DNA of 64,000 nt, taken from NCBI GenBank assembly GCA_963558655.1, contig CAUWHJ010000015.1:7198-71197 (forward strand). The letters run 5' to 3'. Of this stretch, positions 1-6,499 are shown in pieces. The notes under the pieces were generated by a model. The model was not told the DNA's origin and searched no databases. It saw nothing but the letters and a program-made list of their open reading frames with translations. The stretch is from UMGS1590 sp963558655 (GTDB taxonomy: Bacteria; Bacillota; Peptococcia; Peptococcales; Peptococcaceae). Position 1 is the first letter of the stretch. Every line of letters starts with the position of its first letter. The position numbers and the translations under genes were made by a program.

Positions 1-285
1 CCTATCCGTGCATTGATGGAAGCTTTCGATGCTGAAGTTGTTTGGGATGAAAGTGATCCAGATGTAGTAACCATTAACTATGATGGCGATACTCAGATTG
101 TTATGAACGTTGGCGAAACTGCTTATACTGTTGATGGTGAAGAAGGTAACATGGATACTGTACCTGTCAATAAGGATGGTCGTGTTTACGTTCCAATTCG
201 CTTTGTAGCTGAAGGTATTGGTTTCAATGTAACGCCGCTCTATGATGACAACAATCTCACTGCTTCCGTTGTATTCCAGCGCTAA
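1..285 (+). CDS. C-terminal end of a copper-amine-oxidase-N-like stalk domain protein (5' truncated)
   Basis: The reading frame is open from base 1, so the gene begins upstream of the window. The visible 94 residues hold the PIRALMEAF...V.W motif, then VPIRFVAEGIG, which are the two conserved strands of the copper amine oxidase N-terminal-like domain (PF07833). In anaerobic Bacillota this domain is usually an extracytoplasmic wall or stalk module and not an enzyme. The gene ends right after the domain and is followed by an intrinsic terminator. A distant relative of the same domain is found in the secreted protein at 51.3 kb. The full-length function cannot be judged from this fragment. Confidence 0.75.
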   Translation, partial: PIRALMEAFDAEVVWDESDPDVVTINYDGDTQIVMNVGETAYTVDGEEGNMDTVPVNKDGRVYVPIRFVAEGIGFNVTPLYDDNNLTASVVFQR

Positions 286-320
286 TCATCTGTTGATAGC
301 ACTGAATGAGTGAATATAAT

Positions 321-349
321 CCCGTCTCTTTCGAGAGGCGGGATTTTTT
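321..349 (+). terminator. Intrinsic terminator after the stalk-domain gene
   Basis: GC-rich inverted repeat (cccgtctc ... gagaggcggg) followed by a T-run, 36 bases after the stop codon. Confidence 0.8.
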
Positions 350-362
350 GTGCTTTCCACCC

Positions 363-391
363 TTGACAGTGGGGGTGGGGCTTGGTAGGAT
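363..391 (+). promoter_or_regulatory. Promoter of the MFS exporter leader
   Basis: TTGACA at 363-368 and TAGGAT at 386-391 are separated by 17 bp. Transcription should start near 398, leaving a leader of about 110 nt before the exporter start codon. Confidence 0.55.
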
Positions 392-404
392 AAGGGTGTT
401 CAAT

Positions 405-512
405 ATGCGCCGGAGGGTTTTTGGACCGGATAAGGCTGCGGGCGGTTGTCTGCGTTCTTATCCGGTCTTTTTTGTTGGGCTTTGCGGCGAGGTTTGGGAG
501 GCGATTTTTTGA
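405..512 (+). CDS. Possible leader peptide upstream of the MFS exporter
   Basis: An ATG at 405 opens a 35-codon frame that runs through the terminator hairpin at 424-474. It stops with TGA at 510-512, overlapping the TTG start of the exporter at 509. The layout (promoter, short ORF, hairpin with T-run inside it, overlapping downstream start) is that of antibiotic-inducible attenuators. The ATG has no strong Shine-Dalgarno sequence, so translation of this ORF is uncertain. The stop/start overlap itself would allow translational coupling. Confidence 0.35.
   Translation: MRRRVFGPDKAAGGCLRSYPVFFVGLCGEVWEAIF
424..474 (+). terminator. Leader terminator / attenuator hairpin
   Basis: A perfect 11-bp inverted repeat (gaccggataag at 424-434, cttatccggtc at 457-467) is followed by seven T. 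It lies between the promoter at 363 and the exporter start at 509, so it should truncate exporter mRNA unless it is relieved. Confidence 0.7.
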
Positions 513-1714
513 ACAAGACGTTTATTGTTGTGTTGATTGCGTTTATGAACATGATTGTGCCGTTGTCGTTGGATATGTATTTGCCGGCGGTGCCGCATAT
601 GACGGAGGCGTTTTCAACAACGGAGTCGATGGTGAATCTGACGTTGGTGGGGTTCTATTTTTTCATGGCGATTGGTATGCTGGTGTTTGGGCCGCTTTCG
701 GATAAGTATGGGCGCAGACGGCTGCTTTTTGCGGGGTCTTTGGTGTATGCGGTGTTCAGCGTGGTTTGTGCGCTCTCAACGTCGATTTGGATGCTGACGT
801 TTGCGCGTGTGGCTGAGGCGTTGGGCGCCGGCTGTATGGTGGCAATCTCAACGGCGATGATTAAAGATTGTTTTGACCAGAAGGCGCGCAGCTCGATTTT
901 GGCGGTGGTGCAGGCGATGGCTGTTGTGGCACCAATGGTGGCACCGATTGTTGGGGCGTTTATTGTAACGCACGCCGGTTGGCGGGCTACGTTTGCGGTG
1001 CTGGGTGTGTTTGGTGCGCTGAGCACGGTGGCGGTGCTGTTTGTGAAGGAGACGTTGGCGCCGCAGATGCGTTATGAGGGTACGCTGCTTGGCAGTTTGG
1101 GCCTTTTGGTGACGGTAGGGCGCAATGTGAATTTTTCGGTGTATCTGCTTTCGGCGGCGATGTTGGCGGCACCGTACATGGGTTATGTGGCGGTGTGTTC
1201 TTATGTGTATATTTCGTTTTTCGGCTTGTCGGAAACGCAGTACAGTTATTATTTTGCGGTCAATTCGGCGGTAGCAATTTTGGGGCCGCTTTTGTATGTA
1301 AAGCTGACACAGCGTGTGACGCCGCGTAAGTTGATGCATCTGTGCATTGTGTTGGCGTTGGCGTGCGGGGTGGCGCTGCTGCTTTTTGGCGCAACAATGC
1401 CGGTGGTGTTTTTGCTGTGCTTTCTGCCGTTTACGATTGTTGAGAGTGCGCTGCGTCCGATGAGTACGGCTATTTTGCTGAATCAGCAGGAGAAGGATGC
1501 CGGTTCGGCGTCGTCGCTCATCAATTTTGTGCACACGGTGCTGGGCAGTGTGGGCATGGTGCTGGCGCCTGTCATTGCATCGAGCTACATCGACGGGCTT
1601 GGGATATTACTGGTTGTTTTCTCGGCGATTGCCGGCGTGCTCTGGCTTTGGGTGCTTGCGCGCGGTAAGCGCAGCGGCCAGCCGCTCAAGGGCATTGAAC
1701 AGTTGAATAAATGA
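509..1714 (+). CDS. MFS drug exporter, Bcr/CflA family
   Basis: This is a 401-residue, 12-TM major facilitator. The family signatures are SLDMYLPAVPHM in TM1, GPLSDKYGRRR between TM2 and TM3, and RVAEALGAGCMV in TM4. This branch of the DHA1 drug:H+ antiporters (bicyclomycin/chloramphenicol resistance proteins) pumps drugs or sulfonamides from the cytoplasm in exchange for protons. I chose the TTG at 509 because GGGAGG lies 7 nt upstream and the first helix then follows directly. An earlier in-frame start would add an unlikely arginine-rich tail. The gene stands alone between two terminators and sits behind a hairpin-containing leader, which suggests inducible expression. The substrate cannot be told from sequence. 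Confidence 0.85.
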   Translation: MNKTFIVVLIAFMNMIVPLSLDMYLPAVPHMTEAFSTTESMVNLTLVGFYFFMAIGMLVFGPLSDKYGRRRLLFAGSLVYAVFSVVCALSTSIWMLTFARVAEALGAGCMVAISTAMIKDCFDQKARSSILAVVQAMAVVAPMVAPIVGAFIVTHAGWRATFAVLGVFGALSTVAVLFVKETLAPQMRYEGTLLGSLGLLVTVGRNVNFSVYLLSAAMLAAPYMGYVAVCSYVYISFFGLSETQYSYYFAVNSAVAILGPLLYVKLTQRVTPRKLMHLCIVLALACGVALLLFGATMPVVFLLCFLPFTIVESALRPMSTAILLNQQEKDAGSASSLINFVHTVLGSVGMVLAPVIASSYIDGLGILLVVFSAIAGVLWLWVLARGKRSGQPLKGIEQLNK

Positions 1715-1721
1715 ATGAGAT

Positions 1722-1747
1722 GCACTCCGTTTTGGGGTGCGTTTTTT
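1722..1747 (+). terminator. Terminator after MFS exporter
   Basis: gcactcc/ggggtgc stem followed by a run of six T. Confidence 0.8.
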
Positions 1748-1767
1748 GCGTGCGGGGCAGGGTGCTG

Positions 1768-1776
1768 TGGTATAAT
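1768..1776 (+). promoter_or_regulatory. Extended -10 promoter of the antiporter gene
   Basis: TGgTATAAT (TATAAT at 1771-1776), with no clear -35, lies 43 bp before the GTG start. Confidence 0.55.
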
Positions 1777-1818
1777 GGGGAGTATGAGAGCATAAAGATG
1801 AAATAAAGGGGGAGTTTT

Positions 1819-3477
1819 GTGGAAACAACGTTATCCGCGATGCTGTTGTTTGCAGCATTGGTGTTGTTTGTAGTGTCGATTTTGAAAAAGGTGACGGTGC
1901 GTATTGGGGTGCCGTCGTTGTTGGCGTTCATTGTGCTGGGCATGGTGTTTGGCTCGGACGGGCTTTTGAAGATTCCTTTTGCCGACTATCAACTGGCGGA
2001 GACGGTGAGCACGGCGGCACTGGCGATTATTATGTTTTACGGCGGCTTTGGCACAAATTGGAAAGTGGCAAAACCGGTGGCGGCGGTGTCGATGGTGCTG
2101 TCGAGCCTGGGCACGATGGCAACGGCTGCGCTTGTGGGGCTGTTTTGCCATGTTGTGCTGGGTATGTCGCTTTTGGAGGGGCTTTTGTGCGGGGCCCTCT
2201 TGTCCTCCACTGATGCGGCATCGGTGTTTTCGGTACTGCGTTCGCGTAATCTGGCCCTCAAAGAAAATACGGCGTCGCTTTTGGAGCTTGAAAGCGGCTC
2301 TAACGATCCTTTCGCCTATATGCTGACGCTGGTTTTGCTTACAGCGATGGCGTCGCAGATTACCGCCGGAGAGATTGCTGCCATGTTTGCGGTGCAGCTG
2401 GCGCTGGGGCTTTTCTTTGGCTTCGGCATTGGGCTTTTGGCACGCTGGGTGTTGCAGCGTGGCGTGTTCGATGCCTCTGAAACGGTGATGATTTTCATTG
2501 TGGCGGTGGCACTGGCGGGCTATGCCTTGCCGCAGGGGCTTGGCGGCAATGGCTTTTTGTCGGTGTACATTGTTGGTATGCTTTTGGGCAACAGCACCCT
2601 TCCGGAGCGGCAAGCACTGGTACCGTTCTTTGACGGCGTGACGAGTATTCTCGATGCCACGCTCTTCTTTTTGCTGGGGCTGCTCTCGTTTCCATCGCAG
2701 ATGGTAGATGTTGTGCTGCCGGCGCTGGCAATTGCGCTGTTTCTCACCTTTGTGGCACGGCCTGTGGCTACGTTTGTGCTTATGGCACCTTTCGGCGGCA
2801 GTGTGGCACGGCGTGTGCTCGTATCCTTCGCTGGCTTGCGTGGAGCGGCGTCCATCGTGTTTGCGATTGTAGCGGTGATTCACCCAGCGGAGCTGGAAAA
2901 CGATCTTTTTAACATTGTCTTTGTGGTCGTGCTCTTTTCCATCGCCTTTCAAGGCTCACTCTTGCCGTTTGTGGCAAAAAAGCTCGGCATGATTGACGAA
3001 GGCGGCAACGTTTTCAAAACATTCACCGACTATGTGGACGAAACCCCCGTCAATTTTATACAGTTTGAAATTACGCCAGACCATGCTTGGAATGGCTGTG
3101 CCGTGCGAGACATCACTCTGCCGCCCGGCTCCATTTTGGTTACGCTGCGCCGTGGCAGAGAAGAAATGATTCCTAAAGGCAACACCGTGCTTGAAGCAGG
3201 CGACGTGCTGGTGCTCTGTGCGTTGGAAGAAGGCGGCGCACCGGATATTACGCTGGTGGAAAAAGTGATCGAAAAAGAAGACCTCGTGCCGCACATGACC
3301 CTGGCAGACCTGCCGCACCGTCCCCATTCGCTCATCGTGCTCATTCAGCGTGACGGCGAATACCTCATTCCAGACGGCAGCACCAGCCTGAAACTCGGCG
3401 ATAAACTGCTCATCAATTACACCGAAGAAGCCATCGGCGCCATGCAGCGTTACAAAGCTGCACAAAAGCTGCATTGA
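1819..3477 (+). CDS. Potassium/proton antiporter, NhaP2/CvrA type
   Basis: This 552-residue CPA1-family antiporter has about 12 membrane segments in residues 1-390 and a soluble C-terminus with RCK_C/TrkA_C-like regulatory sequence from about residue 400 to the end. Transport-core motifs are visible: LSSTDAASVFSVLR, ELESGSNDPFAY (the acidic ion-binding helix) and FAGLRGAASIVFA. The family exchanges cytoplasmic K+ (or Na+) for H+ and helps with volume and pH control. The start is GTG at 1819, behind a strong AAAGGGGGA. It is monocistronic, with an extended -10 promoter upstream. The Na+ versus K+ preference is inferred only from the C-terminal domain arrangement. Confidence 0.85.
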   Translation: METTLSAMLLFAALVLFVVSILKKVTVRIGVPSLLAFIVLGMVFGSDGLLKIPFADYQLAETVSTAALAIIMFYGGFGTNWKVAKPVAAVSMVLSSLGTMATAALVGLFCHVVLGMSLLEGLLCGALLSSTDAASVFSVLRSRNLALKENTASLLELESGSNDPFAYMLTLVLLTAMASQITAGEIAAMFAVQLALGLFFGFGIGLLARWVLQRGVFDASETVMIFIVAVALAGYALPQGLGGNGFLSVYIVGMLLGNSTLPERQALVPFFDGVTSILDATLFFLLGLLSFPSQMVDVVLPALAIALFLTFVARPVATFVLMAPFGGSVARRVLVSFAGLRGAASIVFAIVAVIHPAELENDLFNIVFVVVLFSIAFQGSLLPFVAKKLGMIDEGGNVFKTFTDYVDETPVNFIQFEITPDHAWNGCAVRDITLPPGSILVTLRRGREEMIPKGNTVLEAGDVLVLCALEEGGAPDITLVEKVIEKEDLVPHMTLADLPHRPHSLIVLIQRDGEYLIPDGSTSLKLGDKLLINYTEEAIGAMQRYKAAQKLH

Positions 3478-3494
3478 GGGCAGATACGGTAGGA

Positions 3495-3592
3495 AACAAT
3501 GAAAAGGCACTCAGAGAATATCAATAATCAGTTGCAAGACAAGAAGATAAGAAAAAAACACCGACTAGCCCTTTAGAGGGAAAGTCGGTGTT
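3495..3592. repeat. Degenerate repeat copy A (partner at 61043-61146)
   Basis: The block containing agagaatat, taat(c/t)agttg, a purine-rich tract and then an aacaccg hairpin resembles the block at 61043-61146 in the same order and orientation. Identity is partial. It may be a relic of a small mobile element or a conserved terminator neighbourhood. Confidence 0.4.
3557..3592 (-). terminator. Hairpin reading as a minus-strand terminator, in a repeated context
   Basis: Stem aacaccgact / agtcggtgtt. On the minus strand it is followed by seven T. The same arrangement recurs at 61112-61147 below a MATE gene, with related flanking sequence. No minus-strand gene is evident here. Confidence 0.55.
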
Positions 3593-3689
3593 AGCAGTAT
3601 GATTGCCAGCTCTATTCAGAGCACTCTTTAGAGTGTAGCCACACGTCATAGGGTCTTGTAGGAGTAGATATAGCAGGCACTTCAGTTCG

Positions 3690-3718
3690 TTGCCAGTGGT
3701 CTTTTGCTGTGTTATACT
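3690..3718 (+). promoter_or_regulatory. Promoter of the candidate structured RNA
   Basis: TTGCCA at 3690-3695 and TATACT at 3713-3718, 17 bp apart. The predicted start is near 3725, exactly where the left arm of the long inverted repeat begins. Confidence 0.6.
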
Positions 3719-3725
3719 AAAAAAC

Positions 3726-3909
3726 GAGGTGCTGTTCATACGGTAAACGGCTCACCCTTGACTGATTGTATTGCTTTACGCAAATAATCAGGAAAGGGGA
3801 GATTCAGCTTGGAATTGCTATTGGGCGAAAAAAATAGCCGCTGCCCTACCAAAGCTCGCGGCTAAAACCAAAACACAAAGGTGAGCCGTCTGCTGACAGC
3901 ACCTTTTTC
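3726..3909 (+). ncRNA. Candidate structured small RNA with paired 5' and 3' ends
   Basis: The 5' end (3727-3759) and 3' end (3878-3904) are complementary over two blocks (aggtgctgt with acagcacct; cggctcacc with ggtgagccg), separated by a small internal loop. Inside are two further hairpins, ctgatt...aatcag and agccgc...gcggct. A good promoter lies at the 5' end and TTTTT follows the 3' arm. The result is a self-contained RNA of about 180 nt with a closing stem, much like the outline of 6S RNA, although I do not recognise a family sequence signature. An alternative is the terminal inverted repeats of a small MITE-like element. There is no credible ORF in the stretch from 3478 to 4098. Confidence 0.5.
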
Positions 3910-4098
3910 TATTTGCATGATACTATTTTGCACACGCTTTGTCAAAAGCTATTTTGTGGGTATGTGCCCTTGCGTATTTTTGAAAAGTGGATAGTCCGGT
4001 TTTTTGCCGCCCGTTTTGCGTGCGTAAATGCCGTGTTTTATCGCTGGTGTTTTTTGGTGCAGGCGGGTATCATAGAAGCATCACAACAGGAGGTGCTT

Positions 4099-4554
4099 AT
4101 GATGAGTTTAGGAAACAGTTTGGCGAAGGCGCGCAAAAATGCCGGCATGACACAGGAGAGTGTGGCAGAGAAACTCGGCGTGAGCCGTCAAACCATTTCA
4201 AAGTGGGAATTGGACGAGACACTGCCTGATATTCGCCAGTCGAAGCAGCTGGCGACGCTCTATGGTGTGAGCCTGGATGCGCTGATTGATTTTGATGTGG
4301 AGGTGCAGGAGCTTACCGACATGATCGACCGCGTGAGCGAAGAAACGCAGGCCAAGGTGGATTAGACGGCGCTGTGGGCGCAGAAATATCCCATTCTGGC
4401 ACGCTATCCGGCGGAGGTGGATACAGCAGCTTACGCCGAAACGCTGCGCGGCTTGCTGGCACAGCTACAAAGCACGCATGGTTACAGCGATGAGGACGCT
4501 TTCCTCGTACTCAAAGATATTCTTGCACAGCTCTGGACGAGCGGCCAACATTAA
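4099..4554 (+). pseudogene. XRE-family regulator interrupted by an in-frame TAG
   Basis: An N-terminal HTH_3 domain (KNAGMTQESVAEKLGVSRQT, then KWELDETLPDI) is followed by a short linker that stops at TAG 4363-4365. The same frame continues without another stop to TAA at 4552-4554. It encodes a plausible C-terminal helical domain (ALWAQKYPILARYPAEVD, AFLVLKDILAQLW) like that of intact relatives. Relatives as I recall them have Trp-Thr where this copy has stop-Thr, so a TGG-to-TAG mutation is the simplest explanation. The AGGAGG at 4088-4093 supports the ATG at 4099 or 4102. The truncated protein of about 88 residues could still bind DNA. Confidence 0.65.
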
Positions 4555-4576
4555 CAGGTAGCAGGGATGTTTCGTA

Positions 4577-4635
4577 TTCACAAGTGCGGGCAGGTTTGCT
4601 ATAATACTATAAGGTGTTGCCTGAGGCAGCACCTT
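4577..4635 (+). promoter_or_regulatory. Promoter and 5'-terminal mRNA hairpin
   Basis: TTCACA (4577-4582), 17 bp, TATAAT (4600-4605). The transcript would begin directly at a stable 11-bp hairpin (4611-4635, aaggtgttgcc/ggcagcacctt). A hairpin at the extreme 5' end usually stabilises mRNA. It lacks a proper T-run, so it is probably not a terminator. Confidence 0.6.
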
Positions 4636-4690
4636 TGACAATGAATTGGTTTTATCAACCAGCGTTAGCATATTATAAGGAGGATGAATC

Positions 4691-5041
4691 ATGAGCACAC
4701 GTTGTGCCTATTGTGGCAAAGAGGTTCCGGAGGGTGAAACCTTTTGCAGTGAAGCGTGCGCGGCACAGTACAACAGCGCACTTTCGGGCGCTGTCAGCCA
4801 GCAAAAATGGCTGTATTTGGGCCTTTGCCTGAGCCTTTTGGTGATTCTTTTCGGGCCGGTCAGCGGCACAGAGCAGCTCACAGGCATTGGAGTGGTGCTT
4901 TTGGGCTTTGTGCTGGTGAAATGGCCGTTCACCTTAGCCGAGGTGGTGCGCCAGGTGGGCTATGCTTTTGCCCGCAATATTTGCCGCACCGTGGGCGTTA
5001 CGCTCATGCCTCTTGGCTTTGTGACCATCTTTTTCATGTAA
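4691..5041 (+). CDS. Small zinc-ribbon membrane protein
   Basis: The protein has 116 residues. Residues 5-24 contain two CxxC-like pairs (CAYCGKEV, CSEAC) of the short zinc-ribbon type found at the N-termini of many small bacterial membrane proteins. Two hydrophobic helices follow, at about residues 40-56 and 62-80, and then a third weaker one to the C-terminus (VGVTLMPLGFVTIFFM). An AAGGAGG lies 7 nt before the ATG. It is monocistronic between a strong promoter and a terminator at 5069-5126. No function is known to me. The topology suggests a cytoplasmic metal-binding head anchored in the membrane. Confidence 0.6.
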   Translation: MSTRCAYCGKEVPEGETFCSEACAAQYNSALSGAVSQQKWLYLGLCLSLLVILFGPVSGTEQLTGIGVVLLGFVLVKWPFTLAEVVRQVGYAFARNICRTVGVTLMPLGFVTIFFM

Positions 5042-5068
5042 AAAAACGCCGCAGCGTTTTTAGAACGA

Positions 5069-5126
5069 AGCGCTTCACATTGTACAGTTTCGCTTTGCGT
5101 TTCTGTGCAATGTGGCGCTTTTTTTA
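5069..5126 (+). terminator. Long-stem terminator
   Basis: Near-continuous stem (agcgcttcacattgtacag with ctgtgcaatgtggcgct), then seven T. Confidence 0.8.
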
Positions 5127-5212
5127 TGTTGTGTACTTTTCAAAAAGGGCTGCCTTTACAGCTTGTTTGTTTTGTAGTACAATGAACTACAAGATGGAAA
5201 GGAGAGAGGGTT

Positions 5213-5434
5213 ATGAGTTTTTCTATTAGGCTGACACAGGAAGAACGCCAACTTGCAGAAAGTTATGCGAAACTACACGCCATCTCTTTAGCGGAAGCGT
5301 TTAAGCGTGCGCTATTTGAAAAAATCGAGGATGAATATGATCTTACTGTTGCAGACGAGGCGTATAACGACTATCTTGAAAATGGCAAACAAAGCAGACC
5401 GTTTTCGGAACTGTGCAAGGAACTGGATTTATGA
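5213..5434 (+). CDS. relB: RelB/DinJ-type antitoxin
   Basis: This 73-residue protein has an N-terminal ribbon-helix-helix (SIRLTQEERQLAESYAKLHA, then SLAEAFKRALFEK) and an acidic, probably unfolded C-terminus that would wrap the toxin. It overlaps the downstream toxin start by 4 nt (ATGA), the usual arrangement of type II toxin-antitoxin operons. GGAGAGAGGG precedes the ATG. Such antitoxins repress their own operon together with the toxin. The family assignment is firm. The exact subfamily (RelB versus DinJ-like) is inferred from size and the fold pattern. Confidence 0.82.
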   Translation: MSFSIRLTQEERQLAESYAKLHAISLAEAFKRALFEKIEDEYDLTVADEAYNDYLENGKQSRPFSELCKELDL

Positions 5435-5697
5435 GCTATATGGTAGAGACAACGCCACGCTTTGACAAGGAATTTCGGAAACTTGATCGTTATACACAGA
5501 AGATGATTGCTGCCTGGATTCATAAAAATCTTTCCGGTTGTGAAAATCCCCGTCAACATGGAAAAGCTTTGACGGCGAACCGTAAAGGGCAATGGCGTTA
5601 CCGTATCGGCGATTATCGCCTTATTTGTCACATAGAAGATGAGCGTCTTATCATTCTTGCACTTTCTATTGGGCATAGAAAGCAAATTTACGATTAA
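5431..5697 (+). CDS. relE: RelE/YafQ-type mRNA interferase toxin
   Basis: This 88-residue RelE-superfamily protein has the pattern TPRFDKEFRKLDRYTQ at the start, then HGKALTANRKGQWRYRIGDY and RLICHIEDERLIILALSIGHR. The core Arg/Lys-rich face and the C-terminal GHR-K..IY match RelE/ParE-fold RNases, which cleave ribosome-bound mRNA during stress. The start ATG overlaps the antitoxin stop, so translation is probably coupled. No frame damage is visible, so the pair looks functional. Confidence 0.82.
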   Translation: MSYMVETTPRFDKEFRKLDRYTQKMIAAWIHKNLSGCENPRQHGKALTANRKGQWRYRIGDYRLICHIEDERLIILALSIGHRKQIYD

Positions 5698-5720
5698 ACC
5701 ATTCGTTAGGCATAACAATA

Positions 5721-5761
5721 AACGCCGCAGCGTTTCGTAAGGAAACGTTGCGGCGTTTTTC
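5721..5761. terminator. Bidirectional terminator
   Basis: aacgccgcagcgtttc/ggaaacgttgcggcgttt, T-run on the plus side. It separates relBE from the convergent kinase-like gene. Confidence 0.8.
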
Positions 5762-6378
5762 TATGCCTGGAACCAATTTTCGGCGTAAGCCTTGAGCGCT
5801 GGAATGATGTTTTCGATGGTGAGGCCGGTGGTGTTGATGCAAAGATCGTACCCGCGGCGGTCTCCCCACTCGTAGGTGGCGAGAATATCGTGCGTTTTGG
5901 CACGGTTTTTATCCACCTGGCGGATTTTCTTTTCATAGTCCTTGTCGCTTCGCATGACAGCTTCTGTTTCGCGCTTGCGGCAGCGGGCAATGCGCGCCGC
6001 CATCTCGGCGTGCACGAAAAGACGCAGCGGTGCATGGTCGCGCAGAATGATGTCGGCATTGCGGCCAACAATGACACAATGGCTCTGTGCAGCCAGCGTT
6101 TTGATGAGCGTGGTTTGCTGCTGAAAAAGCACGGTGGAATGGTCGGTCAGATAGGTGGGCAGCACGGCAAAGGTTTGCCCCACGGTAATGGGAAACAGCG
6201 ACTGTGGGCTGCTTTCCTCAAGCAGATGCTCAAGATAGCGTTCGTCCAACGCCGTTTGTTCCGCCAGAAGCGTGAGAATTTCACGGTCATAATAGGCATA
6301 GCCCAGCGCATCGGCCAAACGCTTGCCCAACTCGCGGCCGCCGCTGCCAAATTCGCGGCTGATGGTGATGATGTTCAT
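5761..6378 (-). CDS. Cytidylate kinase-like family protein
   Basis: The protein has 205 residues and the Cytidylate_kin2 (PF13189) layout. An N-terminal P-loop variant, ITISREFGSGGRELGKRLAD, is followed by YAYYDREILTLLAE, VIVGRNADIILRD and a C-terminal RADxxYEW-like block (KTHDILATYEWGDRRGYDLCI). These are nucleoside-monophosphate-kinase-fold proteins distinct from the housekeeping Cmk, common in anaerobic Bacillota and of unproven substrate. The ATG at 6378 follows GGAGGAAGATTT, a good ribosome site. It is monocistronic and convergent with relBE. Confidence 0.75.
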   Translation of the reverse strand: MNIITISREFGSGGRELGKRLADALGYAYYDREILTLLAEQTALDERYLEHLLEESSPQSLFPITVGQTFAVLPTYLTDHSTVLFQQQTTLIKTLAAQSHCVIVGRNADIILRDHAPLRLFVHAEMAARIARCRKRETEAVMRSDKDYEKKIRQVDKNRAKTHDILATYEWGDRRGYDLCINTTGLTIENIIPALKAYAENWFQA

Positions 6379-6470
6379 AAATCTTCCTCCTGCAAAGGCG
6401 CCCACGGCGTCGTTCTTGCCCCAAGTATAGCAGACAGTGGGAAGGGGCGCAAGCGTGTCGGACGAGAGAA

Positions 6471-6493
6471 AACGAGCGCTTTTGGCGCTCGTT
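6471..6493 (-). terminator. Terminator of the surface protease gene
   Basis: aacgagcgc/gcgctcgtt stem with TTTTC on the minus side. Confidence 0.7.
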
Positions 6494-6499
6494 GTTGCA

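Noticed and set aside
3726..3909. Lysine riboswitch
   Set aside because: GAGGTGC and GAAAGGGG occur in the right order, but the remaining L-box core sequences and the expected closing stem are missing, and no lysine gene follows.
5069..5126. Small RNA gene
   Set aside because: The long hairpin with T7 is fully explained as the terminator of the upstream gene.
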